Positions 8,376 through 17,570 of a stretch of 64,000 nucleotides of DNA are shown here, in pieces. The stretch spans positions 1-64,000 of the forward strand of contig CAVOZI010000008.1 of assembly GCA_963700895.1 (NCBI GenBank). Direction: 5' to 3'. Origin of the DNA: Anderseniella sp963700895 (GTDB taxonomy: Bacteria; Pseudomonadota; Alphaproteobacteria; Rhizobiales; Aestuariivirgaceae). The translations under genes were made by a program, and so were the position numbers. A model generated the notes under the pieces. It did no database searches. It was not told the DNA's origin and worked only from the letters and a program-made list of their open reading frames with translations. Within the stretch, counting starts at the first letter, position 1. Every line of letters starts with the position of its first letter.

Positions 8376-9740
8376 ATGTCCGATTATGACTATGACCTGT
8401 TCGTCATCGGTGGTGGCTCTGGCGGTGTCCGCGCCGCCCGCATTGCTGCCGGCTATGGCGCAAAGGTTGGCATCGCCGAGGAGTACCGCTACGGCGGCAC
8501 CTGCGTCATTCGCGGCTGCGTGCCGAAAAAGCTGTTCGTCTATGCCAGCCACTTTGCCGAGGCGTTCGAGGATGCCGTGGGCTTCGGCTGGACCACGAAG
8601 AAGGTCGAGTTCGACTGGCCCACGCTGATCGCCAACAAGGATGCCGAGATCGACCGGCTCAACAAGGTCTACATGAAGAACCTTGAGGCTGCCGGCGTCG
8701 AACTGCATCACTGCCGGGCCGAGCTGCGCGACGCCCATTCCGTCCGCCTCATCGGCGAGGAGCGCCACGTCACGGCCAAATACATCCTGATCGCCACCGG
8801 CGGGGTGCCCAACATCGATCCCGGCCTGCCTGGCGTCGAGCACGTCATCACCTCCAACGAGGCGTTTCACCTCGATCAGCTGCCCGAGCGCATCGTGGTC
8901 GCGGGCGGTGGCTACATCGCTGTAGAGTTCGCCGGCATCTTCAACGGCCTAGGCGTCGACACCACGCTGCTGTACCGCGGCGAGAAGATCCTGCGCGGCT
9001 TCGACGAGGACGTGCGCGATCACCTGACCGCAGAGATGAAGAAGAAGGGCGTCGACATCATCTGCGGCGAGGTGTTCTCGAAAATCGAGAAGAAGGGTGA
9101 AAAGCTGCACGGTACGCTGACCAACGGCGAGGTGATCGAGGCGGACCAGATCATGTTCGCCATCGGCCGCACGGCTTATACCGATGGGCTGGGGCTGGAG
9201 CATGCCGGCGTCGAGCTGAAGGCCAACGGCGCCATCAAGGTGGACGAGTATTCGAAGACGAGCGTCGATCACATCTATGCCGTGGGCGACGTTACCGACC
9301 GCGTGGCGCTCACCCCCGTCGCCATCCGCGAGGGTCATGCCTTCGCCGACACGGTGTTCGGCGGCAAGGACGTGAAGGTCAACCACGGTCTCATCCCCAC
9401 CGCCGTGTTCTCGCAGCCCGAGATCGGCACCGTGGGCCTGACCGAGGCGCAGGCGCGCGAGCAGTACGGCGAGGTGGACATCTACAAGTCCACCTTCCGG
9501 CCGATGAAGCACACGTTGTCTGGCCGCGATGAACGCATGCTGATGAAGCTGATCGTCGAGCCCAAGTCGGACAAGGTTGTCGGCTGTCACATCATGGGAC
9601 CGGACGCCGGCGAAATGGCGCAGCTGCTCGGCATCTCGCTGAAGATGGGTGCCACCAAGGCCGACTTCGACGCCACCATGGCCGTGCACCCGACAGCCGC
9701 GGAAGAGCTGGTGACGATGCGCACCAAGTGGAGCGGGTGA
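8376..9740 (+). CDS. gor: Glutathione-disulfide reductase
   Basis: A 454-residue flavoprotein disulfide reductase. The N-terminal FAD site is FVIGGGSGGVRAAR. The redox-active pair is Cys43 and Cys48 in GGTCVIRGCVPKK, the variant seen in alphaproteobacterial and plastid-type glutathione reductases. NAD(P)H-binding GGGYIAVEFAGIF and the second FAD motif YAVGDVTDR follow. The C-terminal HPTAAEELVT supplies the catalytic His-Glu. It would regenerate glutathione with NADPH, and its position after rpiA links it loosely to the pentose phosphate pathway that makes NADPH. It ends exactly where the convergent HlyU-family gene ends. Confidence 0.93.
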   Translation: MSDYDYDLFVIGGGSGGVRAARIAAGYGAKVGIAEEYRYGGTCVIRGCVPKKLFVYASHFAEAFEDAVGFGWTTKKVEFDWPTLIANKDAEIDRLNKVYMKNLEAAGVELHHCRAELRDAHSVRLIGEERHVTAKYILIATGGVPNIDPGLPGVEHVITSNEAFHLDQLPERIVVAGGGYIAVEFAGIFNGLGVDTTLLYRGEKILRGFDEDVRDHLTAEMKKKGVDIICGEVFSKIEKKGEKLHGTLTNGEVIEADQIMFAIGRTAYTDGLGLEHAGVELKANGAIKVDEYSKTSVDHIYAVGDVTDRVALTPVAIREGHAFADTVFGGKDVKVNHGLIPTAVFSQPEIGTVGLTEAQAREQYGEVDIYKSTFRPMKHTLSGRDERMLMKLIVEPKSDKVVGCHIMGPDAGEMAQLLGISLKMGATKADFDATMAVHPTAAEELVTMRTKWSG

Positions 9741-10037
9741 CTACCACCCGCCGCCGTCGGCAAACATCTTCTCGCCCTTCTGGTCGATGATCTGCTTCGC
9801 TTTCACCAGCGAGTACTTTACCGCGTCGTCGACATTGGTGAACGTGTCGGCGCGGATGAACGAATGCGAGGGTCCCTCCGGCTCGCCTTCCTTGCGGATG
9901 ACGCCGGCCACGTTGTACTGGCCCGAGTTTCCCTTCGGCCGTGGTTCGATAACGTAGCCCTTGTAGGTTTCGGTTTGCGCGGCAACTCCAGGCTTGTCGC
10001 TCTTGCCGCCAAACAGTTTGGACAGGAAGCCGCTCAT
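9741..10037 (-). CDS. HlyU-family protein
   Basis: A 98-residue protein matching the HlyU family: N-terminal MSGFLSKLFGG, a central YKGYVIEPRPKG strand, then SHSFIRADTFTNVDDAVKYSLVKAKQIIDQKG. Vibrio HlyU is an ArsR-like activator, but this alphaproteobacterial family is short and its DNA-binding role is unproven. It converges on gor with no intergenic space. Confidence 0.75.
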   Translation of the reverse strand: MSGFLSKLFGGKSDKPGVAAQTETYKGYVIEPRPKGNSGQYNVAGVIRKEGEPEGPSHSFIRADTFTNVDDAVKYSLVKAKQIIDQKGEKMFADGGGW

Positions 10038-10177
10038 GACTACACCCTTTCAGTTGGTTGACGCTCTTTCCCATAGATAGCATTCACGGCCCGATCATCC
10101 AAATGTGAGTTGAGCTTTGGCGGCGAAGCCCCGCAGATGGCGCCCTGACCTCTGACGCCCGCGAAAGGCCGCTGCCG

Positions 10178-11553
10178 ATGACCACCACCCTGTTGCTGAC
10201 CCTGCTGACGCTTGCCGCGATCTCTCTCCTGCTCACCCCGCGCAAGCGCACCGTGGACGGTTTCTACGCCGGCCAGTCGGCAGACGGCTCGGCGCCATCG
10301 ATGATCACGCTGGTGTTCAGCCAGGTGACCCATGGATCTTCGCCCGCTCTCTCCTCACCGCGGCCATCCTCGGCTTCTATTACGGCATCGGCGGTGCGCT
10401 GGCCTACACGGCCTACTACCTATCGTTCTTCACCGGCGCGGTCATCGTCGACCAGATCCGCTTCCGCCACGGTTTCAACTCTGTCCAGGAGTTCCTGACC
10501 GACAGGTTCGGCCCCTCCGGCACGTCTGCCTACAACCTGGTCGTGGCGCTGCGGCTGCTGTCGGAAGTGTTCGCCAATCTCATCGTTGTCGGTATCATCT
10601 TCGGCGCCGAAGGCACCACGCTGTACCTCGCCGCCGCCACCATCGCGGCGCTGTTCACGCTGGCCTATTCGATGATGGGCGGCCTGCAGTCGTCGCTGCG
10701 CACCGACGTATTCCAGATGAGCGTGTTCCTCGTCATGCTGGCGGTGCTGGTGTTCTCGCTGACCGGCGCGCCGGGCTGGTCGTTATCGTTGCTCAGCTCC
10801 ACCGCAAGGCCCGTCACCGACCCGGGCTGGGTGTTGTTCATGGTCGCCATGCTGCAGGTCATCTCCTACCCGATGCACGACCCCGTCATGATGGACCGCG
10901 GTTTCCTGGCCGACCGCAAGACCACCTGGAAGTCGTTCCTCCATGCCGGCTGGCTGTCGATGGGCTGCATCTTCCTGTTTGCGCTGCTGGGCGTCTATGC
11001 CGGCACCGTCAAGCAGCCGGACGAGGCCATGCTCGACGTGTTGCGCCGCACGCTGGGCGACACCACCATGCTGGTGCTCAATATCGCGCTGATCGTGTCT
11101 GCCGTGTCGACGCTCGACTCCACCCTGTCCAGCGCCTCCAAGCTGGCGATCAAGGACATGGGGCTGGCCACCCCGACGCTGGCCAACGGGCGGCTTGCCA
11201 TGCTTGCCTTCATGATCGGCGGGCTCGTGTTCCTGTTCCTTGACACCAAGGAGCTTTATGCCGCCGTCGCCATCTCCGGCACAGCCTCGATGTTTCTCAC
11301 GCCGGTTATCCTGTTCTGCGTCATTGGCGGCCGGCGGGTCAGCCTGTGGGCCTTCCACACTGCGTTCGTGGCAGCCATGGCGGGCGCGGTGCTCTACTAT
11401 TTCGAGGAAGGCGGCAATGGCTTCATGACCGCAGCTTTCGGCATCGAGCACAAGTACACCAAGCTGCTGGTCATCTGCATCGCGGTGCTCACTGTCGGCT
11501 GCGCCGCCTTCGCCGCCGCGCTCAAGCCGAAGGAGGCTGAGGTGACGGCCTAA
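10178..11553 (+). pseudogene. Sodium:solute symporter (SSS family), frameshifted
   Basis: Two frames together encode a symporter of about 458 residues. The first runs from 10178 (RTVDGFYAGQSADGSAPSM, the family's N-terminal segment after TM1). The second picks up at about 10330 (WIFARSLLTAAILGFYYGIG) and continues to 11553 through roughly ten further membrane segments, including SAVSTLDSTLSSASKLA, typical of SSS carriers. The break is at GTGACCCATGG (10325-10335), where one base appears to be missing. The remaining frame is clean, so a sequence error is as likely as a real mutation. It converges on the amidinotransferase gene (4-base overlap), which suggests a guanidino or amino acid substrate by association only. 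Confidence 0.8.
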
Positions 11554-12560
11554 ACGCTGTCCCTGATCAAGGGCATCGTTGAGCAGTGAATCCCACCTCC
11601 ATTGAGCTGCACCAGGTCGAAATCCAGCGGGATGACTTCCACGCCCTTCGACTGCAGCAGGTCCAGCGTGCGGTTGGACGCGCCGTTGCCCATAAGATAG
11701 CGGCCCGGCGCAATGGCGAGGCCGTTGATGATCCACGGATTGTCCTGCGGCGTTATCTCCACCGTATCGACGCCGAGCTCGCGCAGCCTTTCGAGAAACC
11801 AGTAGGGAAGCTGGGTGGCGTCCACCAGCGCCAGGTCCTTGTCCACCATCACGAACGACCCGTCGATGTGGATGGTGTAGCCGTTGAGGTCCACCACCAG
11901 CAGTTCCACGCCCTGCCGCTTCAGCACGTCGTCAAGCTGCTCGATGGCTTCGTTGTTGATGCGGATGGACCGGCCCACCACGGCAGTTTTTGGGTTGATC
12001 CAGGCGAACGAACCGCCCTCCAGCATGCCGGTTGAATGGATGGTGCGCAGGATCGACACGCCCAGCTTCGCCAGCGTGCGCGTCACCACCATTTCCTCGC
12101 CCTGGCGGATGCGCGGCGCCATGCGGCAGACAATCGCCCCGCCCTTGACCATCAGCGCCGAGTCGCGGGTATAGACCGCCTTCAGCATGCCGTCCGTCTG
12201 GCCTTGCCCGTCCAGGAAATGCACCTCGATCCCCTCGCGCCGGAAAACCTCGACCATCTTGTCGTGCTGGCCGCGCAGGGCGTCCATGTCCGGCACGGTG
12301 TCCGACTGCCAGTACCAGCCCTTCTCAAGGTCGCCGTAGGAGCCGATTTCCTCGATGCGCTCGGCCTTGTCCACCATGTCCAGTTCGGGCCCCGGCCGGT
12401 GCACCAGGATAGAGCGGATGCGGCCCACGTCATTGTCCACGCCCCATGCCTGGCCCCAGTCCTTCGTGAGCCTGGAAGGGTCCTCGAAGGCTGGTTCCGG
12501 GCTGGAGCCGAACATCTGGATGGTCTTCTGGTAGACGTGTTCCGCGAGTCCGCCGCTCAT
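11550..12560 (-). CDS. Amidinotransferase / arginine-deiminase-fold hydrolase
   Basis: A 336-residue member of the guanidino-group-modifying superfamily (arginine deiminase, dimethylarginine hydrolase, amidinotransferase). The catalytic Cys is at about residue 326 in NGGGIHCST, the catalytic His is in the YTIHIDGSF segment, and acidic residues in EGGSFAW and the early RDSA segment fit the substrate-binding positions. It lies 13 bases after the DUF1989 gene and converges on the symporter gene, suggesting uptake followed by hydrolysis of a guanidino compound. The exact substrate (arginine, a methylated arginine, agmatine-like) cannot be decided from sequence. Confidence 0.82.
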   Translation of the reverse strand: MSGGLAEHVYQKTIQMFGSSPEPAFEDPSRLTKDWGQAWGVDNDVGRIRSILVHRPGPELDMVDKAERIEEIGSYGDLEKGWYWQSDTVPDMDALRGQHDKMVEVFRREGIEVHFLDGQGQTDGMLKAVYTRDSALMVKGGAIVCRMAPRIRQGEEMVVTRTLAKLGVSILRTIHSTGMLEGGSFAWINPKTAVVGRSIRINNEAIEQLDDVLKRQGVELLVVDLNGYTIHIDGSFVMVDKDLALVDATQLPYWFLERLRELGVDTVEITPQDNPWIINGLAIAPGRYLMGNGASNRTLDLLQSKGVEVIPLDFDLVQLNGGGIHCSTMPLIRDSV

Positions 12561-12573
12561 GGCCGCTGGCTCC

Positions 12574-13170
12574 TTACTGGTTGAGCACCTGGAAGTGGGC
12601 CTCGACCGGCTTTTGCGAGTTGATGGCCAGGATGTCCTGCGGGCAGCACGACATCACTGCAATCACGTCAATCTCGGCGCGCAGCACCACGTAGTCGCCG
12701 GGCTTGGACAGCGCAGGGTCGAACGACAGCGTGCCGTCCTGCTGCCACGGGATGTTCATGAACAGGTTGATGGAGGCAGGCGTGTAGGGCACATACAGGC
12801 CCAGTTCGGCCAGCGCCGCGTGCATGTTGTCCTTGCAGTTGTCGTGGTAGTCCTTGCAGCCCAGCAGCCCGTAACGCTCGTTGTCGCACGGTGCCATCAA
12901 CGTGTCGTGCCGGCCCGGCGAGGTGTCCTCCACCATGGTCATCAGCGCCCGGCGGCGGTTCGAGTAAAGCGCATCGCCGGTCTTCGGGAACAGCCGCGTC
13001 CACGTGGCGCGGCTCTGGTCCATGCCGGTGTACTCGGTCAGGTGCCCGGCCACGAAGGCCCAGAAGTCCACCACCTGGGTGCCGTGGGTGTTGATGATCT
13101 TGATGGCCTGGCCCTTGTTGACATAGGTGGCCTTGCCGCGCCGGGCGGGAACTGTCTGCAAATCGCTCAT
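12574..13170 (-). CDS. DUF1989 (urea carboxylase-associated) family protein
   Basis: A 198-residue DUF1989 protein. Diagnostic parts are GQAIKIINTHGTQVVDFWAF, TGDALYSNRRRALMTMVEDT, then CDNERYGLLGC with downstream HDNCKDN, supplying Cys and His metal ligands, and the C-terminal GDYVVLRAEIDVIAVMSCCPQD. Family members next to urea carboxylase act in guanidine breakdown as carboxyguanidine deiminases; here no carboxylase is present. The ATG at 13170 has AGGAAGG upstream. It likely forms an operon with the amidinotransferase gene, so a role in handling C-N groups released from a guanidino substrate is an inference from context. Confidence 0.85.
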   Translation of the reverse strand: MSDLQTVPARRGKATYVNKGQAIKIINTHGTQVVDFWAFVAGHLTEYTGMDQSRATWTRLFPKTGDALYSNRRRALMTMVEDTSPGRHDTLMAPCDNERYGLLGCKDYHDNCKDNMHAALAELGLYVPYTPASINLFMNIPWQQDGTLSFDPALSKPGDYVVLRAEIDVIAVMSCCPQDILAINSQKPVEAHFQVLNQ

Positions 13171-13308
13171 CTTTTGCCTTCCTGGACATGAGGTTTCGCG
13201 GCGCAGATTAGCAGCTTGTGCGGCCTTGTCACCAAGCCATGCTTCCATCCCCGGGCAAACGCTGTTAGAAGGCGCTCTATCCATCAATTAGCGCCGTGAT
13301 TTGACCCG

Positions 13309-16209
13309 ATGAGCGAGACCAAGACGGAACGCGACTATTCCTCCACGCTGTTCCTGCCCAAGACCGATTTTCCCATGCGCGCCGGCCTTCCCCAGAAGGA
13401 ACCGGAAATCCTCGCGCGCTGGGAAAAGATGGACCTCTACAAGACCCTCCGCGACCAGTCGAAGGGGCGGCCCAAGTATGTGCTCCACGATGGCCCACCC
13501 TACGCGAACGGCAATATCCACATCGGCCACGCGCTCAACAAGATCCTCAAGGACCTGATCACCCGCTCGTTCCAGATGCGCGGATACGATAGCAACTATG
13601 TGCCGGGCTGGGACTGCCACGGCCTGCCCATCGAATGGAAGATCGAGGAGAAGTACCGCGCGGCCGGCAAGGACAAGGACGAGGTGCCGGTCAACGAGTT
13701 CCGCGAGGAATGCCGCCAGTTCGCCAAACACTGGATCGGCGTGCAGACTGAAGAGTTCAAGCGCCTCGGCGTGGTCGGCGACTTCAAGACGCCGTACCTG
13801 ACCATGAGCTTCGACGCCGAAGCCCGTATCGCCGAGGAGCTGATCAAGTTCGCCATGTCTGGGCAGCTTTATCGCGGCTCCAAGCCGGTGATGTGGTCGG
13901 TGGTGGAACGCACTGCACTGGCCGAGGCTGAGGTCGAGTATCACGACTACCAGTCGGACACCGTATGGGTGAAGTTCCCGGTGATAGCCGGGCCGGGCGC
14001 CCTCAAGGACGCCTGCGTCGTCATCTGGACCACGACGCCGTGGACCATGCCCGGCAACCGCGCCATCAGCTATTCCAACCGCATCAGTTATGGTCTCTAT
14101 GAGGTCACCGTTGCCGAGAATGACTTTGGTCCGAAGCTCGGCGAGAAGCTGATCTTTGCCGACAAACTTGCCGAAGAGTCATTCGCCAAGGCGAAGCTGC
14201 AATACAAACGGCTGGCCGATGTGACGGCGGCTGAACTTGCCTCTATGACCTGCGCCCACCCCCTGCGTGGCAAGGGCTACGACTTTGACGTGCCGCTGCT
14301 CGACGGCGACCACGTGACGGACGATGCCGGTACCGGCTTCGTCCACACCGCCCCCGGCCATGGCCGCGAGGACTTTGACATCTGGATTGACTGCGCCCGC
14401 CACCTCGAAGCGCGTGGCATCGATACCGCCATCCCCTTCACCGTCGGCGCCGATGGCCGCTTCACGTCTGATGCTCCCGGTTTCGAGGGCAAGCAGGTCA
14501 TCACCGACAAGGGCGAGAAGGGCGACGCCAACGACGCCGTCATCAAGGCGCTGATCGAGGCGGACATGCTGTTCGCCCGCGGCCGCCTCAAGCACACCTA
14601 TCCGCACTCGTGGCGTTCCAAGAAGCCGGTGATCTTCCGCAACACGCCGCAATGGTTCGTCTACATGGACCGGCCCATCCCCTCCATGAACGGCACATTG
14701 CGTGACGTGGCATTGAAGGCAATCGATGAGACGCGCTTCGTGCCGAAAGCGGGCCAGAACCGCCTGCGCGGCATGATCGAGGACCGGCCCGACTGGGTGC
14801 TGTCGCGCCAGCGCGCCTGGGGCGTGCCGATCGCCGTGTTCGTCAACGACAAGGGCGAGGTGCTGAAGGACGAGACCGTCAACAAGCGCATCTTCGATGC
14901 GTTCATGGCAGAAGGCGCCGACGCCTGGTTCGCTGAAGGTGCCGCGCAGCGGTTCCTTGGATCGGATTACTCCGCTGATGAGTGGACGCAGGTGCGCGAC
15001 ATTCTCGACGTGTGGTTCGATTCAGGCTCCACCCACGCTTTCTGCCTGGAACACCGCGAAGACCTGAAGTGGCCAGCCGACCTCTACCTCGAAGGCTCCG
15101 ACCAGCACCGCGGCTGGTTCCATTCATCGCTGCTGGAAAGCTGCGGCACCCGTGGCCGCGCGCCCTATGACGCGGTGCTGACCCATGGCTTCACCATGGA
15201 CGAGCAGGGCCGCAAGATGTCCAAGTCGCTCGGCAATACCACCGTGCCGCAAGACGTCATCAAGCAGTATGGCGCGGATATCTTGCGCCTTTGGGTCGCC
15301 TCGGTCGACTATGCCGAAGACCAGCGCATCGGCCCGGAAATCCTGAAATCCAACGTCGATGCCTACCGCAAGCTGCGCAACACCATCCGCTGGATGCTGG
15401 GCTCGCTGGCGCACTTCAAGCCGGAAGACGCCGTCGAGTACAAGAACATGCCCGAGCTTGAAAAGCTCATGCTCAGCCATCTGGCCCGCCTCGATGGCGT
15501 GGTGCGCAAGTCATACGACGAGTTCGATTTCCGCCGTATCTACTCCGCGCTCGGCAATTTCATGAACATCGAGCTGTCGTCGTTCTATTTCGACGTGCGC
15601 AAGGACGCGCTCTACTGCGATGCCCCCTCCAGCATCCGCCGCCGCGCCGCGCTCACCGTCATCGACCGCATCTTCGACTGCGTGGTGACGTGGCTTGCGC
15701 CGATCCTGTCTTTTACCACCGACGAAGCCTGGATGGAGCGCCATGGGCCTGAGGCATGTGTACACACCCGGCAGTTCCCTGAAGTTGGCGAACATTGGCG
15801 CAACGAGGCGCTGGAGCGCACCTGGGGTCAGGTGATGAAGGTTCGCTCGGTCGTGACGGGCGCGCTGGAAGTGGAACGGCGCGAGAAGCGCATCGGCTCG
15901 TCGCTCGAGTCCGCACCCGAGATCTACATCGTCGACGAGGAGCTGCTGCACGCTGTCCACGGCATCGACATGGCTGAGATCTGCATCACCTCGGCTGCAA
16001 AGGTCATTCACGGCGCAGGCCCCGCTGATGCCTGGCGCATGGACGAGGTGCGCGGCGTTGCCGTGGTACCGTCCAAGGCTGAAGGCGCCAAGTGCGCCCG
16101 CTCGTGGAAGGTGTCGCCGGACGTTGGCGCCGATGCCGAATACCCGGACGTGACCCCGCGCGACGCCGAGGCACTGCGCGAATGGGCCAGGCTTGGCGAG
16201 ACCGTCTGA
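13309..16209 (+). CDS. ileS: Isoleucyl-tRNA synthetase
   Basis: A 966-residue class I synthetase charging tRNA-Ile. The HIGH motif is in PYANGNIHIGHALNK (about residue 68) and the KMSKS motif in GRKMSKSLGN (about residue 640). The editing domain between them contains WTTTPWTMPGN and GTGFVHTAPGHGREDF. The C-terminus is short, as in alphaproteobacterial IleS. Its stop overlaps the lspA start (TGATG), a common pairing. Confidence 0.97.
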   Translation: MSETKTERDYSSTLFLPKTDFPMRAGLPQKEPEILARWEKMDLYKTLRDQSKGRPKYVLHDGPPYANGNIHIGHALNKILKDLITRSFQMRGYDSNYVPGWDCHGLPIEWKIEEKYRAAGKDKDEVPVNEFREECRQFAKHWIGVQTEEFKRLGVVGDFKTPYLTMSFDAEARIAEELIKFAMSGQLYRGSKPVMWSVVERTALAEAEVEYHDYQSDTVWVKFPVIAGPGALKDACVVIWTTTPWTMPGNRAISYSNRISYGLYEVTVAENDFGPKLGEKLIFADKLAEESFAKAKLQYKRLADVTAAELASMTCAHPLRGKGYDFDVPLLDGDHVTDDAGTGFVHTAPGHGREDFDIWIDCARHLEARGIDTAIPFTVGADGRFTSDAPGFEGKQVITDKGEKGDANDAVIKALIEADMLFARGRLKHTYPHSWRSKKPVIFRNTPQWFVYMDRPIPSMNGTLRDVALKAIDETRFVPKAGQNRLRGMIEDRPDWVLSRQRAWGVPIAVFVNDKGEVLKDETVNKRIFDAFMAEGADAWFAEGAAQRFLGSDYSADEWTQVRDILDVWFDSGSTHAFCLEHREDLKWPADLYLEGSDQHRGWFHSSLLESCGTRGRAPYDAVLTHGFTMDEQGRKMSKSLGNTTVPQDVIKQYGADILRLWVASVDYAEDQRIGPEILKSNVDAYRKLRNTIRWMLGSLAHFKPEDAVEYKNMPELEKLMLSHLARLDGVVRKSYDEFDFRRIYSALGNFMNIELSSFYFDVRKDALYCDAPSSIRRRAALTVIDRIFDCVVTWLAPILSFTTDEAWMERHGPEACVHTRQFPEVGEHWRNEALERTWGQVMKVRSVVTGALEVERREKRIGSSLESAPEIYIVDEELLHAVHGIDMAEICITSAAKVIHGAGPADAWRMDEVRGVAVVPSKAEGAKCARSWKVSPDVGADAEYPDVTPRDAEALREWARLGETV

Positions 16210-16715
16210 TGGCGGCACGCGCGAGGCTCTGGGGGCCGGTGTCGATAGTGGGCGTGGCGCTGGCTGTGCTCAGCTACGCCGTTGACCAGCTGCACAAGTG
16301 GTACATGCTGAATCCTTTCAACATCGTTGAGCGTCAGCCGGTCAACGTCATGCCCGGCTTCGACCTCGTGATGGTGTGGAACTACGGCATTTCCTATGGC
16401 TGGTTCGCCTCGCATTCGCAGTTCGTGCGCTGGACGCTCATCGGCCTGTCGCTGACGGTGTCCGTGGCTCTCGTCATCTGGCTGGCGCAGCAGGTAAAGC
16501 CGCTGCTGGCCGCCGCCATAGGGCTGGTGCTGGGCGGGGCGCTGGCCAATGCCACCGACCGGCTGGTGCACGGGGCGGTAGCGGATTTATTCCATCTCTA
16601 TGCAGGCAATTTCAGCTGGTATGTTTTCAACATCGCCGATGTCGCCATCGTTGCCGGGGTGGCGGTGCTGATGTATGACTCCTTTTTTGGCCGAGACAGC
16701 CAGCCGGTTGCGTGA
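16209..16715 (+). CDS. lspA: Lipoprotein signal peptidase
   Basis: A 168-residue aspartic signal peptidase II with four membrane segments that removes signal peptides from prolipoproteins. The two catalytic Asp residues are in GGALANATDRLVHG and FNIADVAIVAG; NYGISYG corresponds to the conserved NxGxxFG loop. The start overlaps the ileS stop. The next gene encodes a lipoprotein, a likely substrate of this enzyme. Confidence 0.95.
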   Translation: MAARARLWGPVSIVGVALAVLSYAVDQLHKWYMLNPFNIVERQPVNVMPGFDLVMVWNYGISYGWFASHSQFVRWTLIGLSLTVSVALVIWLAQQVKPLLAAAIGLVLGGALANATDRLVHGAVADLFHLYAGNFSWYVFNIADVAIVAGVAVLMYDSFFGRDSQPVA

Positions 16716-16830
16716 CAAGTCGCCCAGCATGCGGGCCTTGCTTTTGCCCCAAACGGGTGTCAGGCGTGGTCTGGTAATCCGTATCAGGCCTGCGCCGTCC
16801 GCCTGATCAGTGATGAATGGAGATGTGACG

Positions 16831-17391
16831 ATGGTCAAACGCCTGTCCAGGTCCGCCGCGGTCTTGCTCGTTCTGCCGCTGCTTGCCGCTTGCGCCGAGA
16901 CCAGCTTCATGGATGCGTTCGATGCCGGCAAGAACACGCCTGACGAGCGGCTCGTGTCGACCAACCAGCCGCTGTCGATGCCGCCCGACATGGCGCTGCG
17001 CCAGCCGGGGGCAGCCTCTGCGCCGGCCGCGAGCAATGGCCTGCAGGTGCAGCAGGGCCAGCGCGCCACCGGTACCTACCAGGCGCCGCCACCGCCGCAG
17101 CCGGCCTACCAGCAGCCGCAACCTTCGACCCAGCAGCCGGACTGGCAGAACGCCCAGCCCCAGCCAGCGCCGCAGCCACAACAGCAGGCGTTGGCCCCGC
17201 AGCCTGGCGGGGACCCAAAGGACAAGATCTACTATGACAACGGCATCAATCCTTACAATGCCGACGGCAGCCGCAAGACCGTAGACCAGCTGAATGCCGA
17301 GTTGCGCAACAAGTCCCTTGAAAGCAAGCGCGCCTCCAATCCGGGCTATGGCACCATCTTCAACCTTGGCGAACTCTGGTCAGGCAACTGA
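16831..17391 (+). CDS. DUF3035-like lipoprotein, Pro/Gln-rich
   Basis: A 186-residue predicted lipoprotein with lipobox LLAAC about 20 residues from the start. The segment KNTPDERLVSTNQPLSMPPDMALRQP matches the DUF3035 pattern (PDE...PLSMPPD..L). A Pro/Gln-rich low-complexity linker of about 80 residues follows, then a conserved-looking C-terminus (KTVDQLNAELRNK, NPGYGTIFNLGELW). I placed the start at 16831, with GGAG about ten bases upstream, rather than at the GTG at 16810. Position between lspA and the M16 peptidase genes is a recurring alphaproteobacterial arrangement; function unknown, probably outer-membrane associated. Confidence 0.78.
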   Translation: MVKRLSRSAAVLLVLPLLAACAETSFMDAFDAGKNTPDERLVSTNQPLSMPPDMALRQPGAASAPAASNGLQVQQGQRATGTYQAPPPPQPAYQQPQPSTQQPDWQNAQPQPAPQPQQQALAPQPGGDPKDKIYYDNGINPYNADGSRKTVDQLNAELRNKSLESKRASNPGYGTIFNLGELWSGN

Positions 17392-17570
17392 CCGCGCGGC
17401 TCGCGTGACTGCCCGTCCGCCGTTTCTGCTTCGAAGGCGATCTTAACAAGAGTTCAGTGGAGATTCCGGCCACGTTGGTGCATTGTGCATCAAGTGCCGC
17501 AACCGGAGTCGCCTGCGTGCGTTCTGACTGCACCGGATCAATCGAAAACCGCAAGGGGAGGCCGCCAGCT

